64,000 nucleotides of DNA from Acidobacteriaceae bacterium dw_441 (GCA_018449715.1 JAAVVA010000003.1:124001-188000); one strand, 5' to 3'; positions 16,960 to 25,256 are shown, counted from the first letter of the stretch. The notes: generated by a model not told the origin, from the letters alone. Numbers and translations: made by a program.

Positions 16960-17211
16960 CTATCTCAGATGCTCCGAGCTGGACAGCACCTGCACCTGCC
17001 CGAGAACCTTTAATTCGATGATCTCGATACTCGGCTGGCGATTCCGCACATAGGCAATCACTTCCTCCATGCTGAGTGCCGCGAATATCTCTGCCGAAGA
17101 TGTCGTCGTACTTCCATCCTCGGCGATCTTCTCCCCCTTCAGTTCAACCAGAAGCGCCCTGCGCGAATGATCCGGCGAAGGGAAGACATCCCGATCCTTG
17201 CTCTTTGTCAT
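16960..17211 (-). CDS. Small protein of unknown function
   Basis: An 83-residue protein, hydrophilic, with no signal or membrane segment. The N-terminus is basic, the middle reads RALLVELKGEKIAEDG, and the C-terminal half (SIEIIELKVLGQVQVLS) looks like paired beta strands after a short helix. The ATG is preceded by AAGGAG about six bases away, which is convincing. A 15-bp palindrome overlaps that ribosome-binding site. The helix-turn-helix gene follows in the same direction after 153 bases. No family recognised. Confidence 0.55.
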   Translation of the reverse strand: MTKSKDRDVFPSPDHSRRALLVELKGEKIAEDGSTTTSSAEIFAALSMEEVIAYVRNRQPSIEIIELKVLGQVQVLSSSEHLR

Positions 17212-17219
17212 AAAAACTC

Positions 17220-17234
17220 CTTGTGCGGCACAAG
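17220..17234. promoter_or_regulatory. 15-bp palindrome abutting a ribosome-binding site
   Basis: CTTGTG-CGG-CACAAG is a perfect palindrome with a three-base centre. It overlaps the AAGGAG that precedes the gene at 16960-17211, so a bound protein or folded RNA could block translation or transcription. No other copy was noticed. Confidence 0.35.
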
Positions 17235-17366
17235 AAGGGCTCCCGGTCCGAGCATAGCCAACTGGACGCGTAGAACGATGAATGTGCCTTGAAACCCTCC
17301 ATGTTTCATAAAGCGCCGCGCCGCATAATACCTCTGTTATCTAGTGCAGTAGTACCATAATAATCG

Positions 17367-17558
17367 GTGGCCAAAGAGGAACACATTCCTTCCCGGCGCA
17401 CCGGCAAGACCTCACTTGGAGCGAAAGTGTTTTCCTACTACACCCAGGAAGAACGGAAACTGCTGGAGAAGGCGGCAAAGCTGGAACGCCGCAGCCTCAG
17501 CAGTTTTGTCGCCCTCGCCGCACTCGACCGAGCGCAAAGGATCATTGCCGGTAAGTAA
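17367..17558 (+). CDS. Ribbon-helix-helix-like (DUF1778-like) small protein
   Basis: A 63-residue basic protein starting at GTG 17367. The sequence YYTQEERKLLEKAAKLERRSLSSFVALAALDRAQRII follows the strand-helix-helix pattern of DUF1778/TacA-type ribbon-helix-helix proteins (antitoxin-like DNA binders). No acetyltransferase toxin or other toxin gene follows; the next 196 bases hold no recognised gene. It could be an orphan regulator of the adjacent mobile region. Confidence 0.6.
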   Translation: MAKEEHIPSRRTGKTSLGAKVFSYYTQEERKLLEKAAKLERRSLSSFVALAALDRAQRIIAGK

Positions 17559-17754
17559 GCGCCCGTACAACTGGTCACCGAACTCTCAGATTTATAATGC
17601 TACCATTATGCAGTGTTGCTCTCCCGCTCGCCTCGTGATGGATGGGGGAAGTTTGAATTCAAGGTTTCCGAATGGGCGAAAATTGAGAGGAACGTGACGA
17701 GATGCCGATTCTTGAGCTGCGATGCCGCTCAGCTACCACAGAAGATCAAACCTC

Positions 17755-18318
17755 TTACGCCGGCAGAAGGCCAGCCGCGCGGTAGCTGCTTATCAGCGTG
17801 TCATAGAGCGTGATATCCGAGCGGCTCCTCGCCATGAGCTGTGCGCCGCCGACCGCAGCGAAAATAGCCCGTGCCCGCGGCTCACTCTTCTTCGGGCTGA
17901 CCACTTTCGCGGCTGAGAGAACCTTGCTCAGCCACGCCACATTAACGTCCGCAAAGGTCTGGACCTCTTTCTTCACCGCTTCCGGAAGATCGTCATATTC
18001 CGCAGCCATGAAGCCGCTCAGGCACATACGGTTCTCGTTCTCGAGCGCCCAGCGAAATGTCTCGGGATAGCGGCGCAGAGCGCTGACCGGATCGGCGGAT
18101 TCGGCTGACAGCGTCTCAAGAGCAGCTGCGGCGTTCTCCCAATAGCGCTTCGCTACCGCGGCTGCAAGATCGGCCTTGCTCGGGAAGTAGTAATAGATGC
18201 TTGCAGCCTTGATGCCCACATCTTCTGCGAGATCGCGAAAGTTGAGTCCGTTGTAACCATGCGCCTGCGCGATCTTCGTGGCGGCGAGCAAGATTTTCTC
18301 GCGTGAATTCTCAGTCAT
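17755..18318 (-). CDS. TetR-family repressor
   Basis: A 187-residue TetR-type regulator. The N-terminal helix-turn-helix reads ILLAATKIAQAHGYNGLNFRDLA then IKAASIYYYFPSKADL, the family signature. The C-terminal two thirds is the ligand-binding helical domain. It is divergently placed from the monooxygenase-like gene at 18543 with two identical-spacing CTACC-N8-GGTAG operators between. It therefore probably represses that gene and itself and is released by a small ligand. Confidence 0.88.
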   Translation of the reverse strand: MTENSREKILLAATKIAQAHGYNGLNFRDLAEDVGIKAASIYYYFPSKADLAAAVAKRYWENAAAALETLSAESADPVSALRRYPETFRWALENENRMCLSGFMAAEYDDLPEAVKKEVQTFADVNVAWLSKVLSAAKVVSPKKSEPRARAIFAAVGGAQLMARSRSDITLYDTLISSYRAAGLLPA

Positions 18319-18393
18319 GGGACGCCTTCGCTGCAGGTCACCGTCCGGCCAAACGTGCGGACCGGAGGAAAGAAAACTGTCTAGATATTTAAT

Positions 18394-18411
18394 CTACCAT
18401 ATGGCAGGTAG
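18394..18411. promoter_or_regulatory. TetR operator, site 1
   Basis: CTACC-N8-GGTAG palindrome, 18 bases, 76 bases upstream of the TetR start. It has the same arms and spacer length as site 2. The size suits a TetR dimer. Confidence 0.65.
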
Positions 18412-18427
18412 ACTCTCATAATTATAC

Positions 18428-18445
18428 CTACCAATCGTTAGGTAG
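18428..18445. promoter_or_regulatory. TetR operator, site 2
   Basis: Second CTACC-N8-GGTAG palindrome, centred 34 bp (about three helical turns) from site 1 and nearer the 18543 gene. The surrounding sequence is AT-rich (TAATTATACC) and probably holds the divergent promoters. Confidence 0.65.
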
Positions 18446-18542
18446 AAATCATTGGCGGGCATCATTCGAGCCGCTACTCCCAGGCCGAGCTTGTAACCCC
18501 AGCTCAGCCGTTCACGCCAACCCAAGTACACGGAGACGCAAA

Positions 18543-18968
18543 ATGAGCAACGATACCCAATCACCCGGTCCCAATACCCCTAACGAGGCACAACTCGAGA
18601 TCCACCCAGGATGGGTGCGGAGCGGTCAGGACAATGCGCCGGGGCGGAAAGCCTACTACATCAATCTTGAAGCCAAGCCCGGCAAAGGCGACGAGGTGGA
18701 ACAGTTCCTGCGGGACATTTTGGCCGGCGTTGAACAGGAACCAGGTACCGGCCCCTGGTTTGGCACCCGGTTCTCTGATACCACCTTTGGAATCTTCGAA
18801 GCGTTCCCCGACATTGCGGCGCGAAACGCGCACGACGTAGGGCCTGGCGGGCAGAACTTCCTCCGTTCAGCAGAACTGGAAGAGATGCTGGCCTATCCCG
18901 CGCACGTCTATCGGCTGGATGTCATGTTCGGGAAATTCAGTACCTTGTTTGGAAAGAAGATTGCCTGA
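18543..18968 (+). CDS. Antibiotic-biosynthesis-monooxygenase-like (dimeric alpha/beta barrel) protein
   Basis: A 141-residue soluble protein. After a polar N-terminus (residues 1-32) comes KAYYINLEAKPGKGDEVEQFL, typical of the ABM ferredoxin-like fold. Then FGTRFSDTTFGIFEAFPD gives the central strands, and a final helix SAELEEMLAYPAHVYRLDVM follows. Such proteins often act as cofactor-free quinol oxygenases or aldehyde/quinone handling enzymes. Control by the divergent TetR suggests response to a toxic small molecule. Its start follows a weak ribosome-binding site (GGAGACGCAAA). Confidence 0.7.
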   Translation: MSNDTQSPGPNTPNEAQLEIHPGWVRSGQDNAPGRKAYYINLEAKPGKGDEVEQFLRDILAGVEQEPGTGPWFGTRFSDTTFGIFEAFPDIAARNAHDVGPGGQNFLRSAELEEMLAYPAHVYRLDVMFGKFSTLFGKKIA

Positions 18969-19002
18969 GTGACGCAGTGGATTATTGAGGCGCAAAAATC
19001 AG

Positions 19003-19032
19003 TCGATCGTCTCGTGATATAGAGGCGATCGA
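19003..19032 (+). terminator. Hairpin after the monooxygenase-like gene
   Basis: TCGATCGTCTC pairs with GAGGCGATCGA (one G-T wobble) around an eight-base loop, 34 bases past the stop. There is no strong T run, so this is a modest call. Confidence 0.4.
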
Positions 19033-19106
19033 TTGACGCTCAAACAGCGCCATTAGTCTATCTAGCTCTCGACAGAACATAAGCGGGCTGCTCTGCCCCG
19101 GCTATT

Positions 19107-19859
19107 TTAAGTTGGGTGTGAGTCGGCACGATCCTCCTCTTCGTCACCATCTTGATGGTGGGATCCCGATCCAAGGCCAACTCCGCCACCCATACCGCCG
19201 CCGATCCCCATGCCCCCTCCACCACCGCCGCCTTGACGGCCTTCGGCCTTATCTGCCTTGTCGCGACCACCAGAGGCAGACGACCGGGCCGGGCCTTGTT
19301 TCGGAATCGCCAGGTCAGCCGGGATGGGATCGAGATCGAGCGCCTCGCGAATGAAGGCGCGCAACGATACGACCAGTTCGTGGGTATGGACGAGCTTGCC
19401 GGTGGCAAGCTCGTTCGCGGCACGCGCTGCCAGTCGGACTTGTTCTTCTGTACCGAGCAGGATGATGTCGGACAAGGCCGCCTCGACCGCATCCCGGACC
19501 CGGCGTGCCCGATCCGTGCCCGGCGAATCAGCCATACCCAGGTCCAATGGCGTCGTTGAGGCGGCGTCCGGCCTCTCGGCGTGCCGCCGCAGATCACGAC
19601 GGTGAGTGGGATCGACGGTCAAGTCGCCCGTGAAAGACCCGCCTAACGTCTTGTAGGCGGCGATCAGGGCGCGCAGCCGCTCGTTGATCTGGCGATTCAT
19701 ACGTTCCCGGCGCTGCTGAATCGTGACCTGCGTAAGCAGGCGGATACCGACACCGATCAGCGTAATGACCGCAAGGCTCAGCAGGGTAGTGGTGAGAGCA
19801 TGCAGAGAGCTGAAATCGAGATTGCGCAACTTGACCTCCGCAGGAATTGGACCGGACAA
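19107..19859 (-). CDS. Membrane-anchored protein with Gly-rich tail, unknown function
   Basis: A 250-residue protein. One membrane helix lies at about residues 22-46 (TTTLLSLAVITLIGVGIRLL), followed by a basic RRERMNRQINERLRALI helix. The cytoplasmic body is helical (residues 50-190), and a low-complexity tail runs from about 195: a glycine/methionine tract (GGGGGGGMGIGGG) and a final acidic/His segment. It stands alone. The strong GC bias of the tail raises frame-shadow worries, but the membrane helix and helical body in the same frame support a real gene. No family recognised. Confidence 0.55.
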   Translation of the reverse strand: MSGPIPAEVKLRNLDFSSLHALTTTLLSLAVITLIGVGIRLLTQVTIQQRRERMNRQINERLRALIAAYKTLGGSFTGDLTVDPTHRRDLRRHAERPDAASTTPLDLGMADSPGTDRARRVRDAVEAALSDIILLGTEEQVRLAARAANELATGKLVHTHELVVSLRAFIREALDLDPIPADLAIPKQGPARSSASGGRDKADKAEGRQGGGGGGGMGIGGGMGGGVGLGSGSHHQDGDEEEDRADSHPT

Positions 19860-19901
19860 ATCGTCGTCCTGGCTCGAATGTCGCCTCTCACAGCGCGCGG
19901 C

Positions 19902-19937
19902 GCATCTCTTGAGTTTAGAGGTGAACTCAAGAGATGC
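19902..19937. repeat. Perfect 14-bp stem hairpin
   Basis: GCATCTCTTGAGTT pairs exactly with AACTCAAGAGATGC around an eight-base loop. It lies upstream of the truncated AraC gene, 43 bases before the membrane-protein gene start on the other strand. It may be an operator, an attenuator or a mobile-element end; no second copy was noticed. Confidence 0.55.
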
Positions 19938-20029
19938 ACCATATTAAGCATGATTTCTAAGCGTGGTCTGCGACAAGGAATGTCTGGTCCTTCTCCATCG
20001 ACTTCGTCAATTTCTGAAAGTCGTCCTGG

Positions 20030-20449
20030 GTGATACTCCGGGCGCACATCGCGTTGGGACCAAAACGCAACAAAGGATGGCTTCGTGCCGTTTTCGATCC
20101 TCAACCGGGCACTGCTCTGAATGCCATTCACGACAGAGTGAATACACCCTGGACGGTCGAATCCCTGGCCGAGGCGGCGGGCATGTCTCGCTCCGCATTC
20201 GCAGCGCGTTTTAAAGAGCTACTCGGACAAACACCACTGGAATATGTAACTGGGTGGCGGATGCAGAAGGCGATGCAATTACTCGAACAGCATGACAAAA
20301 AGCTCATAGACGTTGCTCGGTTGGTCGATTACGAGTCCGACGCTGCGTTCAGTAAGGCATTCAAGCGAGTTGTCGAAGCCAACACCGGTGAATACATCAA
20401 ACGTGGTTTTGAATGCTGCGGCCATGCCGGAATAGCGGAAGCTTTTTGA
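20030..20449 (+). pseudogene. AraC-family regulator, N-terminal domain missing
   Basis: The readable frame gives 139 residues. From GWLRAVFDPQPGTALNAIHD to the end it matches the C-terminal DNA-binding part of cupin-type AraC regulators. Both helix-turn-helices are present (WTVESLAEAAGMSRSAFAARF and IDVARLVDYESDAAFSKAFK). The usual sensor domain of roughly 150-200 residues is absent, and the bases upstream code for nothing similar in any frame I followed. The frame start at GTG 20030 has no clear ribosome-binding site. It is probably a remnant, although a solo DNA-binding domain could still act. Confidence 0.65.
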
Positions 20450-20522
20450 AGCGGAAGATTCTGACTTCGGCGGTGGGGCCTAGCCCGTCGATCCTTCATC
20501 TCCTCGTCACCGCCAACCTCAT

Positions 20523-20957
20523 TCATTTTCTTGCGGGCTGGACTCCGCGATCGTCGAAGGCAGCTCGGCAGGCCTGAAAGCGCTGGACGCTCTTTGCCGT
20601 CCAGAGCCAGAGGGGCGCGACGTTGTCGAGCATCTCGGAACCCAGCGCCGTGATCGTGTATTCAACCCGGGGCGGAACCTCAGCAAATACCTTGCGGGTA
20701 ATGAGCCCGTCGCGCTCCAGTCCGCGGAGCGTCTTCGTGAGGGACTTCTGGCTGATGCCTTCGACATGTTCCATGATGCGCGAGAAGCGCATGGGCTCAT
20801 CGATATCGGCAACCACACTCATGGTCCAGAGAGACCACTTGTCTGAGATACGGGAGACCATCTCGCGTGTGAGTGCATCTTCGGCTTCGGTCAGTGTCTC
20901 GCAGAATTCTGCGATTTCTTCCCAACTCAATTTCGATTTCTTCACGGATTTCTTCAT
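20523..20957 (-). CDS. HxlR-family regulator
   Basis: A 144-residue winged-helix regulator of the HxlR type. Family marks: ISDKWSLWTMSVV, MRFSRIMEHVEGISQKSLTKTLRGLERDGLI and VPPRVEYTITALG. The N-terminus carries a short lysine-rich extension. It is divergent from the short-chain dehydrogenase fragment at 21044, a common HxlR pairing. That target is now broken, so the regulator may be an orphan. Confidence 0.88.
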   Translation of the reverse strand: MKKSVKKSKLSWEEIAEFCETLTEAEDALTREMVSRISDKWSLWTMSVVADIDEPMRFSRIMEHVEGISQKSLTKTLRGLERDGLITRKVFAEVPPRVEYTITALGSEMLDNVAPLWLWTAKSVQRFQACRAAFDDRGVQPARK

Positions 20958-21043
20958 TAGTTACCTTTAGGTATGTACGGGAATAAAAGGTGCCTTATTG
21001 CCAGAAGATACTATCGGCATAATACTAAGCTCATGAAGACGAA

Positions 21044-21394
21044 GTGGACTACAGGTCGCCCATTCTCAGCACCGCCGCACATCCCGGATACGCGGTAACC
21101 AACCTGCAGGCAGACCATGTGGCGGCGGGATTGAAGATGCTGATGGCAATAATGAAACCTTTCCTATCGCAGGACGCGGCTCACGGGGCTCTGCCAACTC
21201 TGTATGCGGCGGTAGCTCCGGCGGCAGTAGCTGGGGGTTATTACGGCCCGGATGGCATCGCGGAGCTAAAAGGGTATCCGACTGCTGTACCAATTCCAAA
21301 AAGTGCGCTGGACGTAACGGTTGCAAAGCGGCTCTGGGCAGAATCTGAGCGCCTGACGCGCGTGAAATTCGGCGTACTCTCCGATGCTGCATAG
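21044..21394 (+). pseudogene. C-terminal fragment of a short-chain dehydrogenase/reductase
   Basis: The 116 residues match the last third of an SDR oxidoreductase: AAHPGYAVTNLQ after the active-site helix, then PFLSQDAAHGALPTLYAA and YYGPDGIAELKGYP. The Rossmann GxxxGxG and the YxxxK catalytic motif are missing and no upstream piece was found. The frame starts at GTG with no ribosome-binding site. It lies divergent from the HxlR gene, and a deletion between them would explain the loss. Confidence 0.7.
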
Positions 21395-21456
21395 AGAGCA
21401 ATCCACACAATAGAACCTCGCTTGACGCATCATCGCCAAAGCACTCGTCGGCGGAT

Positions 21457-22356
21457 TCAGCAAGACAGAAGTGGTCGCAGATGCATCGCTAAATGGCGTG
21501 CAAGAGCGCTCACAGATGCGGGCGGACTTCCTGCCGCACGCAATAGAAACACCGGCGCCGAGATAGGCTTCACCTTCGGCAGCAACGCAACCAGTTCGCC
21601 TGAGCGCAATCTCTCACGCACCGTCCAGTCTGGCAGGTGTGCTATCCCGATGCCGGATGCACACGCGTCTGATTGTGCCTGCAGATCATCAGTCGTGAGC
21701 ACCCGCGCAGCGTCAAGGGAACGGTTTGCCTGCAACAGGCATCGCCAGCCCATAAAAGGAGCGGGATGCTTTTTGTCGATGAGCTTATGCTGTACGCAAT
21801 CGTCTGTAGTCAGAGGCTCTCCATGCCTGGCTATATACGCAGGACTTGCGACAACCACGCCTCTGTGCGTGCCAATCCTCGTCTGAATCATTGCCGTATC
21901 GTGTTGGTGTCCCACACGAATGGCAAGATCGGTAAGCTCCAGGGCCGGTGTATGCACCATCTCAGAAAAGTCCAGGTCTATAGAGAGTGCTGGGAACTTT
22001 GCTATTAGTTCTGGAAGACAGGGCAGAACCAGGCGTTTCCCAAGAGTCGGCCAGCAGGTCAACCGTACTGTGCCACGAACCTCTTTGTTCCTCGCTGCCG
22101 CTTCGCGCTTGGCGCAGACAATCTGTTCCAGTATGTCCGCCGCGCGCTCGTATAGGGTCCGTCCCGCATCGGTTAGCTCCAGCGAGCGTGTACTTCGTCG
22201 CAAGAGTTGCACCCCGAGTTCCTTCTCCAAGGCACTGACCTGTCTGGCGACGGCAGATGGGGACTGACCGCGCCGGCGCGCTGCCGCAGAAAAGCTTTTT
22301 AGACGAACCGCCTGTACGAAAGCTTCCAGATTCGAAGATGAGCTACTGGGCATCAT
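21457..22356 (-). CDS. LysR-family regulator
   Basis: A 299-residue LysR-type regulator. It has an N-terminal winged helix (LEAFVQAVRLKSFSAAARRRGQ then SAVARQVSALEKELG), a linker helix, and the two-lobed sensor domain from about residue 92 (GTVRLTCWPTLGKRLVLPCL). It is divergent from the SRPBCC-like gene at 22434, with the chloroperoxidase-like gene after it. By the usual LysR rule these are its likely targets. The MM start at 22356 has only a weak ribosome-binding site. Confidence 0.88.
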   Translation of the reverse strand: MMPSSSSSNLEAFVQAVRLKSFSAAARRRGQSPSAVARQVSALEKELGVQLLRRSTRSLELTDAGRTLYERAADILEQIVCAKREAAARNKEVRGTVRLTCWPTLGKRLVLPCLPELIAKFPALSIDLDFSEMVHTPALELTDLAIRVGHQHDTAMIQTRIGTHRGVVVASPAYIARHGEPLTTDDCVQHKLIDKKHPAPFMGWRCLLQANRSLDAARVLTTDDLQAQSDACASGIGIAHLPDWTVRERLRSGELVALLPKVKPISAPVFLLRAAGSPPASVSALARHLAMHLRPLLSC

Positions 22357-22433
22357 CTTTGCATTCTAGGCAAAAATGTTTCGCGTAGATTAGCCAGACC
22401 ACAGGAGTTTAATGAAACGCAGGAGGAACGGTT

Positions 22434-22973
22434 ATGAGTGATCGTCAGCTTTCAGACTCAGTGGTTAGGGCCATCATCCATGCTCCCGCAGACAAGGTGG
22501 ACATTGCTGACTGGTTGTTCCATCTGCCCGACAGTGAATATCAGCGATGCTCGCATGCGCATATCGCGGCGGGAGTTACCACCACGGATGACGGCAAGCC
22601 GATGTCTATCAATGTGGAGACGATCGGTGATGCCCTTGTCATTCAGCACTATCACGCAGAGATTCACGAGCCACTTCACTGCCGAATGGTTTCGATCTCG
22701 GACGCAATCACGAAGAATGGGCGCAGTAAAGTTCAAGTCGTTTGGGATCTGAGCGCGAAACCTCTCGATGACACAAGCTGCGAGTACACGAACCACATCA
22801 ATGCGTATGCCACAGATGAATTCCTGGAGTTCATTAAGGCACACGGCGTTACATTCGAACAGGCAGCGGCAGCGCGACAGTCCGCAAGCGACGCGCATAA
22901 TAAAGAGGAAACACCGAACTTTGCCAAAAGCATCGAGGCACATGCACTCGGGAAGGGCTGGCACACCTTCTAG
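22434..22973 (+). CDS. SRPBCC-like (START-fold) small protein, function unknown
   Basis: A 179-residue soluble protein. The N-terminal part (VVRAIIHAPADKVDIADWLFHLPDSEYQRCSHAHIAAG) fits a helix-grip entry, and the following alternating strands (DALVIQHYHAEIH, KVQVVWDLSAKPL, TSCEYTNHINAYATD) suggest a ligand-binding cup. The C-terminus (from about residue 145) is polar and helical. AGGAGG sits nine bases before the ATG. It is followed 69 bases later by the alpha/beta-hydrolase gene, so the two may share a LysR-controlled transcript. No exact family is claimed. Confidence 0.6.
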   Translation: MSDRQLSDSVVRAIIHAPADKVDIADWLFHLPDSEYQRCSHAHIAAGVTTTDDGKPMSINVETIGDALVIQHYHAEIHEPLHCRMVSISDAITKNGRSKVQVVWDLSAKPLDDTSCEYTNHINAYATDEFLEFIKAHGVTFEQAAAARQSASDAHNKEETPNFAKSIEAHALGKGWHTF

Positions 22974-23042
22974 CGAGCATCTCAGCGGTTTTACCGGAAC
23001 GCTCACGCTTCGCATTACCCGCATCATCCAGGAGACACTTCG

Positions 23043-23867
23043 ATGAGCACCATTACTACCAAAGACGGCGTTGAGATCTTCTACAAGGACTGGGGTTCAG
23101 GCCAGCCTATCGTATTCAGCCATGGATGGCCGCTCTCGGCCGACGACTGGGATGCGCAAATGCTGTTCTTCCTACAGCATGGCTATCGCGTGATCGCCCA
23201 TGATCGCCGCGGTCACGGGCGCTCGAGCCAGACAGCCGACGGCCACGACATGGACCATTACGCCGCCGACCTCGCCGCGCTCACCACTCATCTTGACCTG
23301 AAGGACGCCATCCACGTCGGCCATTCGACTGGAGGTGGAGAGGTGGCCCATTATCTGGCGCGACATGGCGAGAGCCGCGCTGCCAGGGCCGCGCTGATCA
23401 GCGCCGTACCGCCCCTCATGCTGAAGACCGCCATCAACCCGCTCGGCCTTCCCAAAGAAGTGTTCGATGGTCTCCAGGCGCAACTCGCCGCCAATCGTTC
23501 GCAGTTCTACCGCGACCTGCCCACCGGCCCTTTCTATGGTTTCAACCGCCCGGGAGTGAAATCCTCCGAGGCCACTATCGAAAACTGGTGGCGTCAGGGC
23601 ATGATGGGTGGGGCCAAGGCGCACTATGACGGCATCGTGGCCTTCTCCCAGACTGACTTCACCGAAGACCTCAAAAAGATCACTATTCCGGTGTTGGTCA
23701 TGCACAGTGAAGACGACCAGATTGTCCCCTACGTCGCCGCCGGGCCTCTGTCCGCGAAGCTACTGAAGAACGGAACTCTGAAGACCTACAAGGACTTCCC
23801 TCATGGCATGATCACCACGCAAGCGGAAACGATCAATGCCGACCTGTTGGCGTTCCTTAAGAGCTAA
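23043..23867 (+). CDS. Alpha/beta hydrolase, non-haem chloroperoxidase/arylesterase type
   Basis: A 274-residue hydrolase of the cofactor-free haloperoxidase branch. It opens [18 protein letters not shown]. The oxyanion motif is [10 protein letters not shown], the nucleophile Ser is in GHSTGGGE, the catalytic Asp is in HSEDDQIVP, and the His is in FPHGMITT. The GHSTGG elbow and [10 protein letters not shown] segment are typical for this subfamily, which hydrolyses esters and can form peracids. AGGAGA precedes the start. Probably cotranscribed with the gene at 22434. Confidence 0.88.
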   Translation: MSTITTKDGVEIFYKDWGSGQPIVFSHGWPLSADDWDAQMLFFLQHGYRVIAHDRRGHGRSSQTADGHDMDHYAADLAALTTHLDLKDAIHVGHSTGGGEVAHYLARHGESRAARAALISAVPPLMLKTAINPLGLPKEVFDGLQAQLAANRSQFYRDLPTGPFYGFNRPGVKSSEATIENWWRQGMMGGAKAHYDGIVAFSQTDFTEDLKKITIPVLVMHSEDDQIVPYVAAGPLSAKLLKNGTLKTYKDFPHGMITTQAETINADLLAFLKS

Positions 23868-24097
23868 GGATATCGGCTTGCTACCAAAGAATGGCGGTCA
23901 GCCATATGCGAAGTTACGATCATTCCTGAGCAACGGTCATCCGGAAATTAAGGTTTCACATTGGCCTGCTGTGGATGTGTGCCCCGCAAATCGGTAGTGT
24001 CTGACCCAAACTATCCCCATGCTTGCAGAACAGTAAATCTCCTTGTGCCCTGCATGTTCTCTCAGGCACCGCGAGAGAAAGACAGACCGCGCCCGGC

Positions 24098-24288
24098 GAC
24101 ACGGCACGCCTCTGCTTTTTCGGCTTTCAGAAAATCCTTCATCAAGACTCCGCAAAGAACGCGGTAAAGGGAAAGATTTTCCGAACCTTCCGAAAATGCG
24201 GCGTTGGGTCTTGGGAGCGGCCATCTCTCGCGCCCTCCGGGAGTGTGTCCTGAGAGCTCACTCCGGGACCACAAAGGAGATCAAGGCC
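24098..24288 (+). promoter_or_regulatory. Structured leader, copy 1 (before the adenine methylase)
   Basis: About 190 bases similar to 35485-35689. Shared blocks include TGCTTTTTCGG, TTCAGAAAATC, GAACGCGG, AGATTTTCC, ACCTTCCGAAAATGCG and TTGGGAGCGG. It can fold with GAAAATCCTTC (24130-24140) on GAAAGATTTTC (24171-24181), enclosing CCGC/GCGG (24150-24153 with 24161-24164). A second stem is CTCTC (24225-24229) with GAGAG (24252-24256). The methylase ATG follows 32 bases after. A regulatory RNA or operator array is inferred. Confidence 0.6.
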
Positions 24289-24999
24289 ATGCAAGCACAA
24301 ACTACAGTTCAGAATCAGCTCATCAACACCATCACGCAGGGCGACTGCATCGAGATCATGCGCAAGATGCCCGCACAGACCGTCGATTTCATCCTCACCG
24401 ATCCACCATATCTGGTGAACTACCGCGACCGCGATGGACGCACCATTCAGAACGACGCCGATGACGCCTGGCTTAAGCCCGCGATGCGGGAAGCATACCG
24501 GCTGCTGAAGCAGGACCGCGTAGCCATCATGTTCTACGGATGGACGAAGATCGATGCGTTCTTCGATGCCTGGAAGTCTGCGGGTTTCCAGCCGGTTGGA
24601 CACCTGGTATTCCGCAAGACCTATAGCTCAAAGAGCAGGTTCTTGCGCTATCACCACGAGCAGGCATACCTGCTGGCGAAGGGCAGACCGCCATTGCCGA
24701 AGCAGCCGCTAGCTGATGTGGTGGATATGCCATACAGCGGCAACAAGCTTCATCCGACACAGAAGCCGGTAGCGGCGCTGGCTCCATTGGTTCGTAGCTT
24801 CACGCTGCCCGGTGAGTTAGTACTCGATCCCTTTACCGGGAGTGGCTCGATCTGTGCGGCATCGTTGCTGACCGGCCGCAGGTATTTCGGCATTGAACTC
24901 AATGCTGGATTCCATGAGGCAGCCTCGCAGAGGTTAGACAGAGTGAAAGAGAGGATCGCGAAGCGGTCCTCTCCGGTGCTCATTCCCTCGTTGCGGTGA
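24289..24999 (+). CDS. DNA N6-adenine/N4-cytosine methyltransferase
   Basis: A 236-residue amino-methyltransferase. Catalytic motif DPPY lies at residues 38-41 (FILTDPPYLVNYRD), and the S-adenosylmethionine motif DPFTGSGSI is near residue 185. DPPY before FxGxG marks the beta class. HPTQKPV is the usual strand before it. The frame is open further upstream, but AAAGGAGA just before ATG 24289 and the family N-terminus set the start. It stands before the secretion operon and after the structured leader. I infer that it methylates the element's DNA to evade host restriction or to regulate. A hairpin follows 23 bases past the stop. Confidence 0.88.
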   Translation: MQAQTTVQNQLINTITQGDCIEIMRKMPAQTVDFILTDPPYLVNYRDRDGRTIQNDADDAWLKPAMREAYRLLKQDRVAIMFYGWTKIDAFFDAWKSAGFQPVGHLVFRKTYSSKSRFLRYHHEQAYLLAKGRPPLPKQPLADVVDMPYSGNKLHPTQKPVAALAPLVRSFTLPGELVLDPFTGSGSICAASLLTGRRYFGIELNAGFHEAASQRLDRVKERIAKRSSPVLIPSLR

Positions 25000-25022
25000 G
25001 TGTAGCCGCATGCCCACCGCGC

Positions 25023-25046
25023 CTCAAGGCGAAGCATCGCCTTGAG
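25023..25046 (+). terminator. Terminator-like hairpin after the adenine methylase
   Basis: CTCAAGGCGA pairs exactly with TCGCCTTGAG around a four-base loop, followed by TTGTGATCGT. It separates the methylase from the secretion operon. A second smaller hairpin, CCGCGCAG-T-CTGCGCGG, lies at 25118-25134. Confidence 0.5.
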
Positions 25047-25217
25047 TTGTGATCGTCTCGGCCTTGACCCGCGCCGCGCCCGCGGATTCTTGCTGGTTAT
25101 CGTGGGAATGAGTATATCCGCGCAGTCTGCGCGGGGAAGCGACTGCTTCCAGCCGGATCCTTCCTGAGCCATCAGATGTCAGTTTCACCCATTCCCCAGC
25201 GATTTGCGCCATTTTCA

Positions 25218-25256
25218 GGTGTCCTTTTGGGACACCGCGTGGAAAATCTTTCCACC
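25218..25256 (+). promoter_or_regulatory. Double-hairpin element, copy 2 (before trbC)
   Basis: GGTGTCC-(5)-GGACACC, two bases, GTGGAA-(5)-TTCCAC-C: identical in stems and spacing to 16901-16939 on the minus strand. A GCCCTAC...CGCTC block also follows both copies within about 35 bases. It lies 87 bases before the trbC ATG, in the expected promoter or leader of the secretion operon. Confidence 0.65.

Noticed and set aside
25024..25212. Possible 62-residue leftward gene opposite the trbC promoter region
   Set aside because: It spans three hairpins; the weak ribosome-binding site lies inside the double hairpin and the sequence resembles no family. More likely regulatory DNA.
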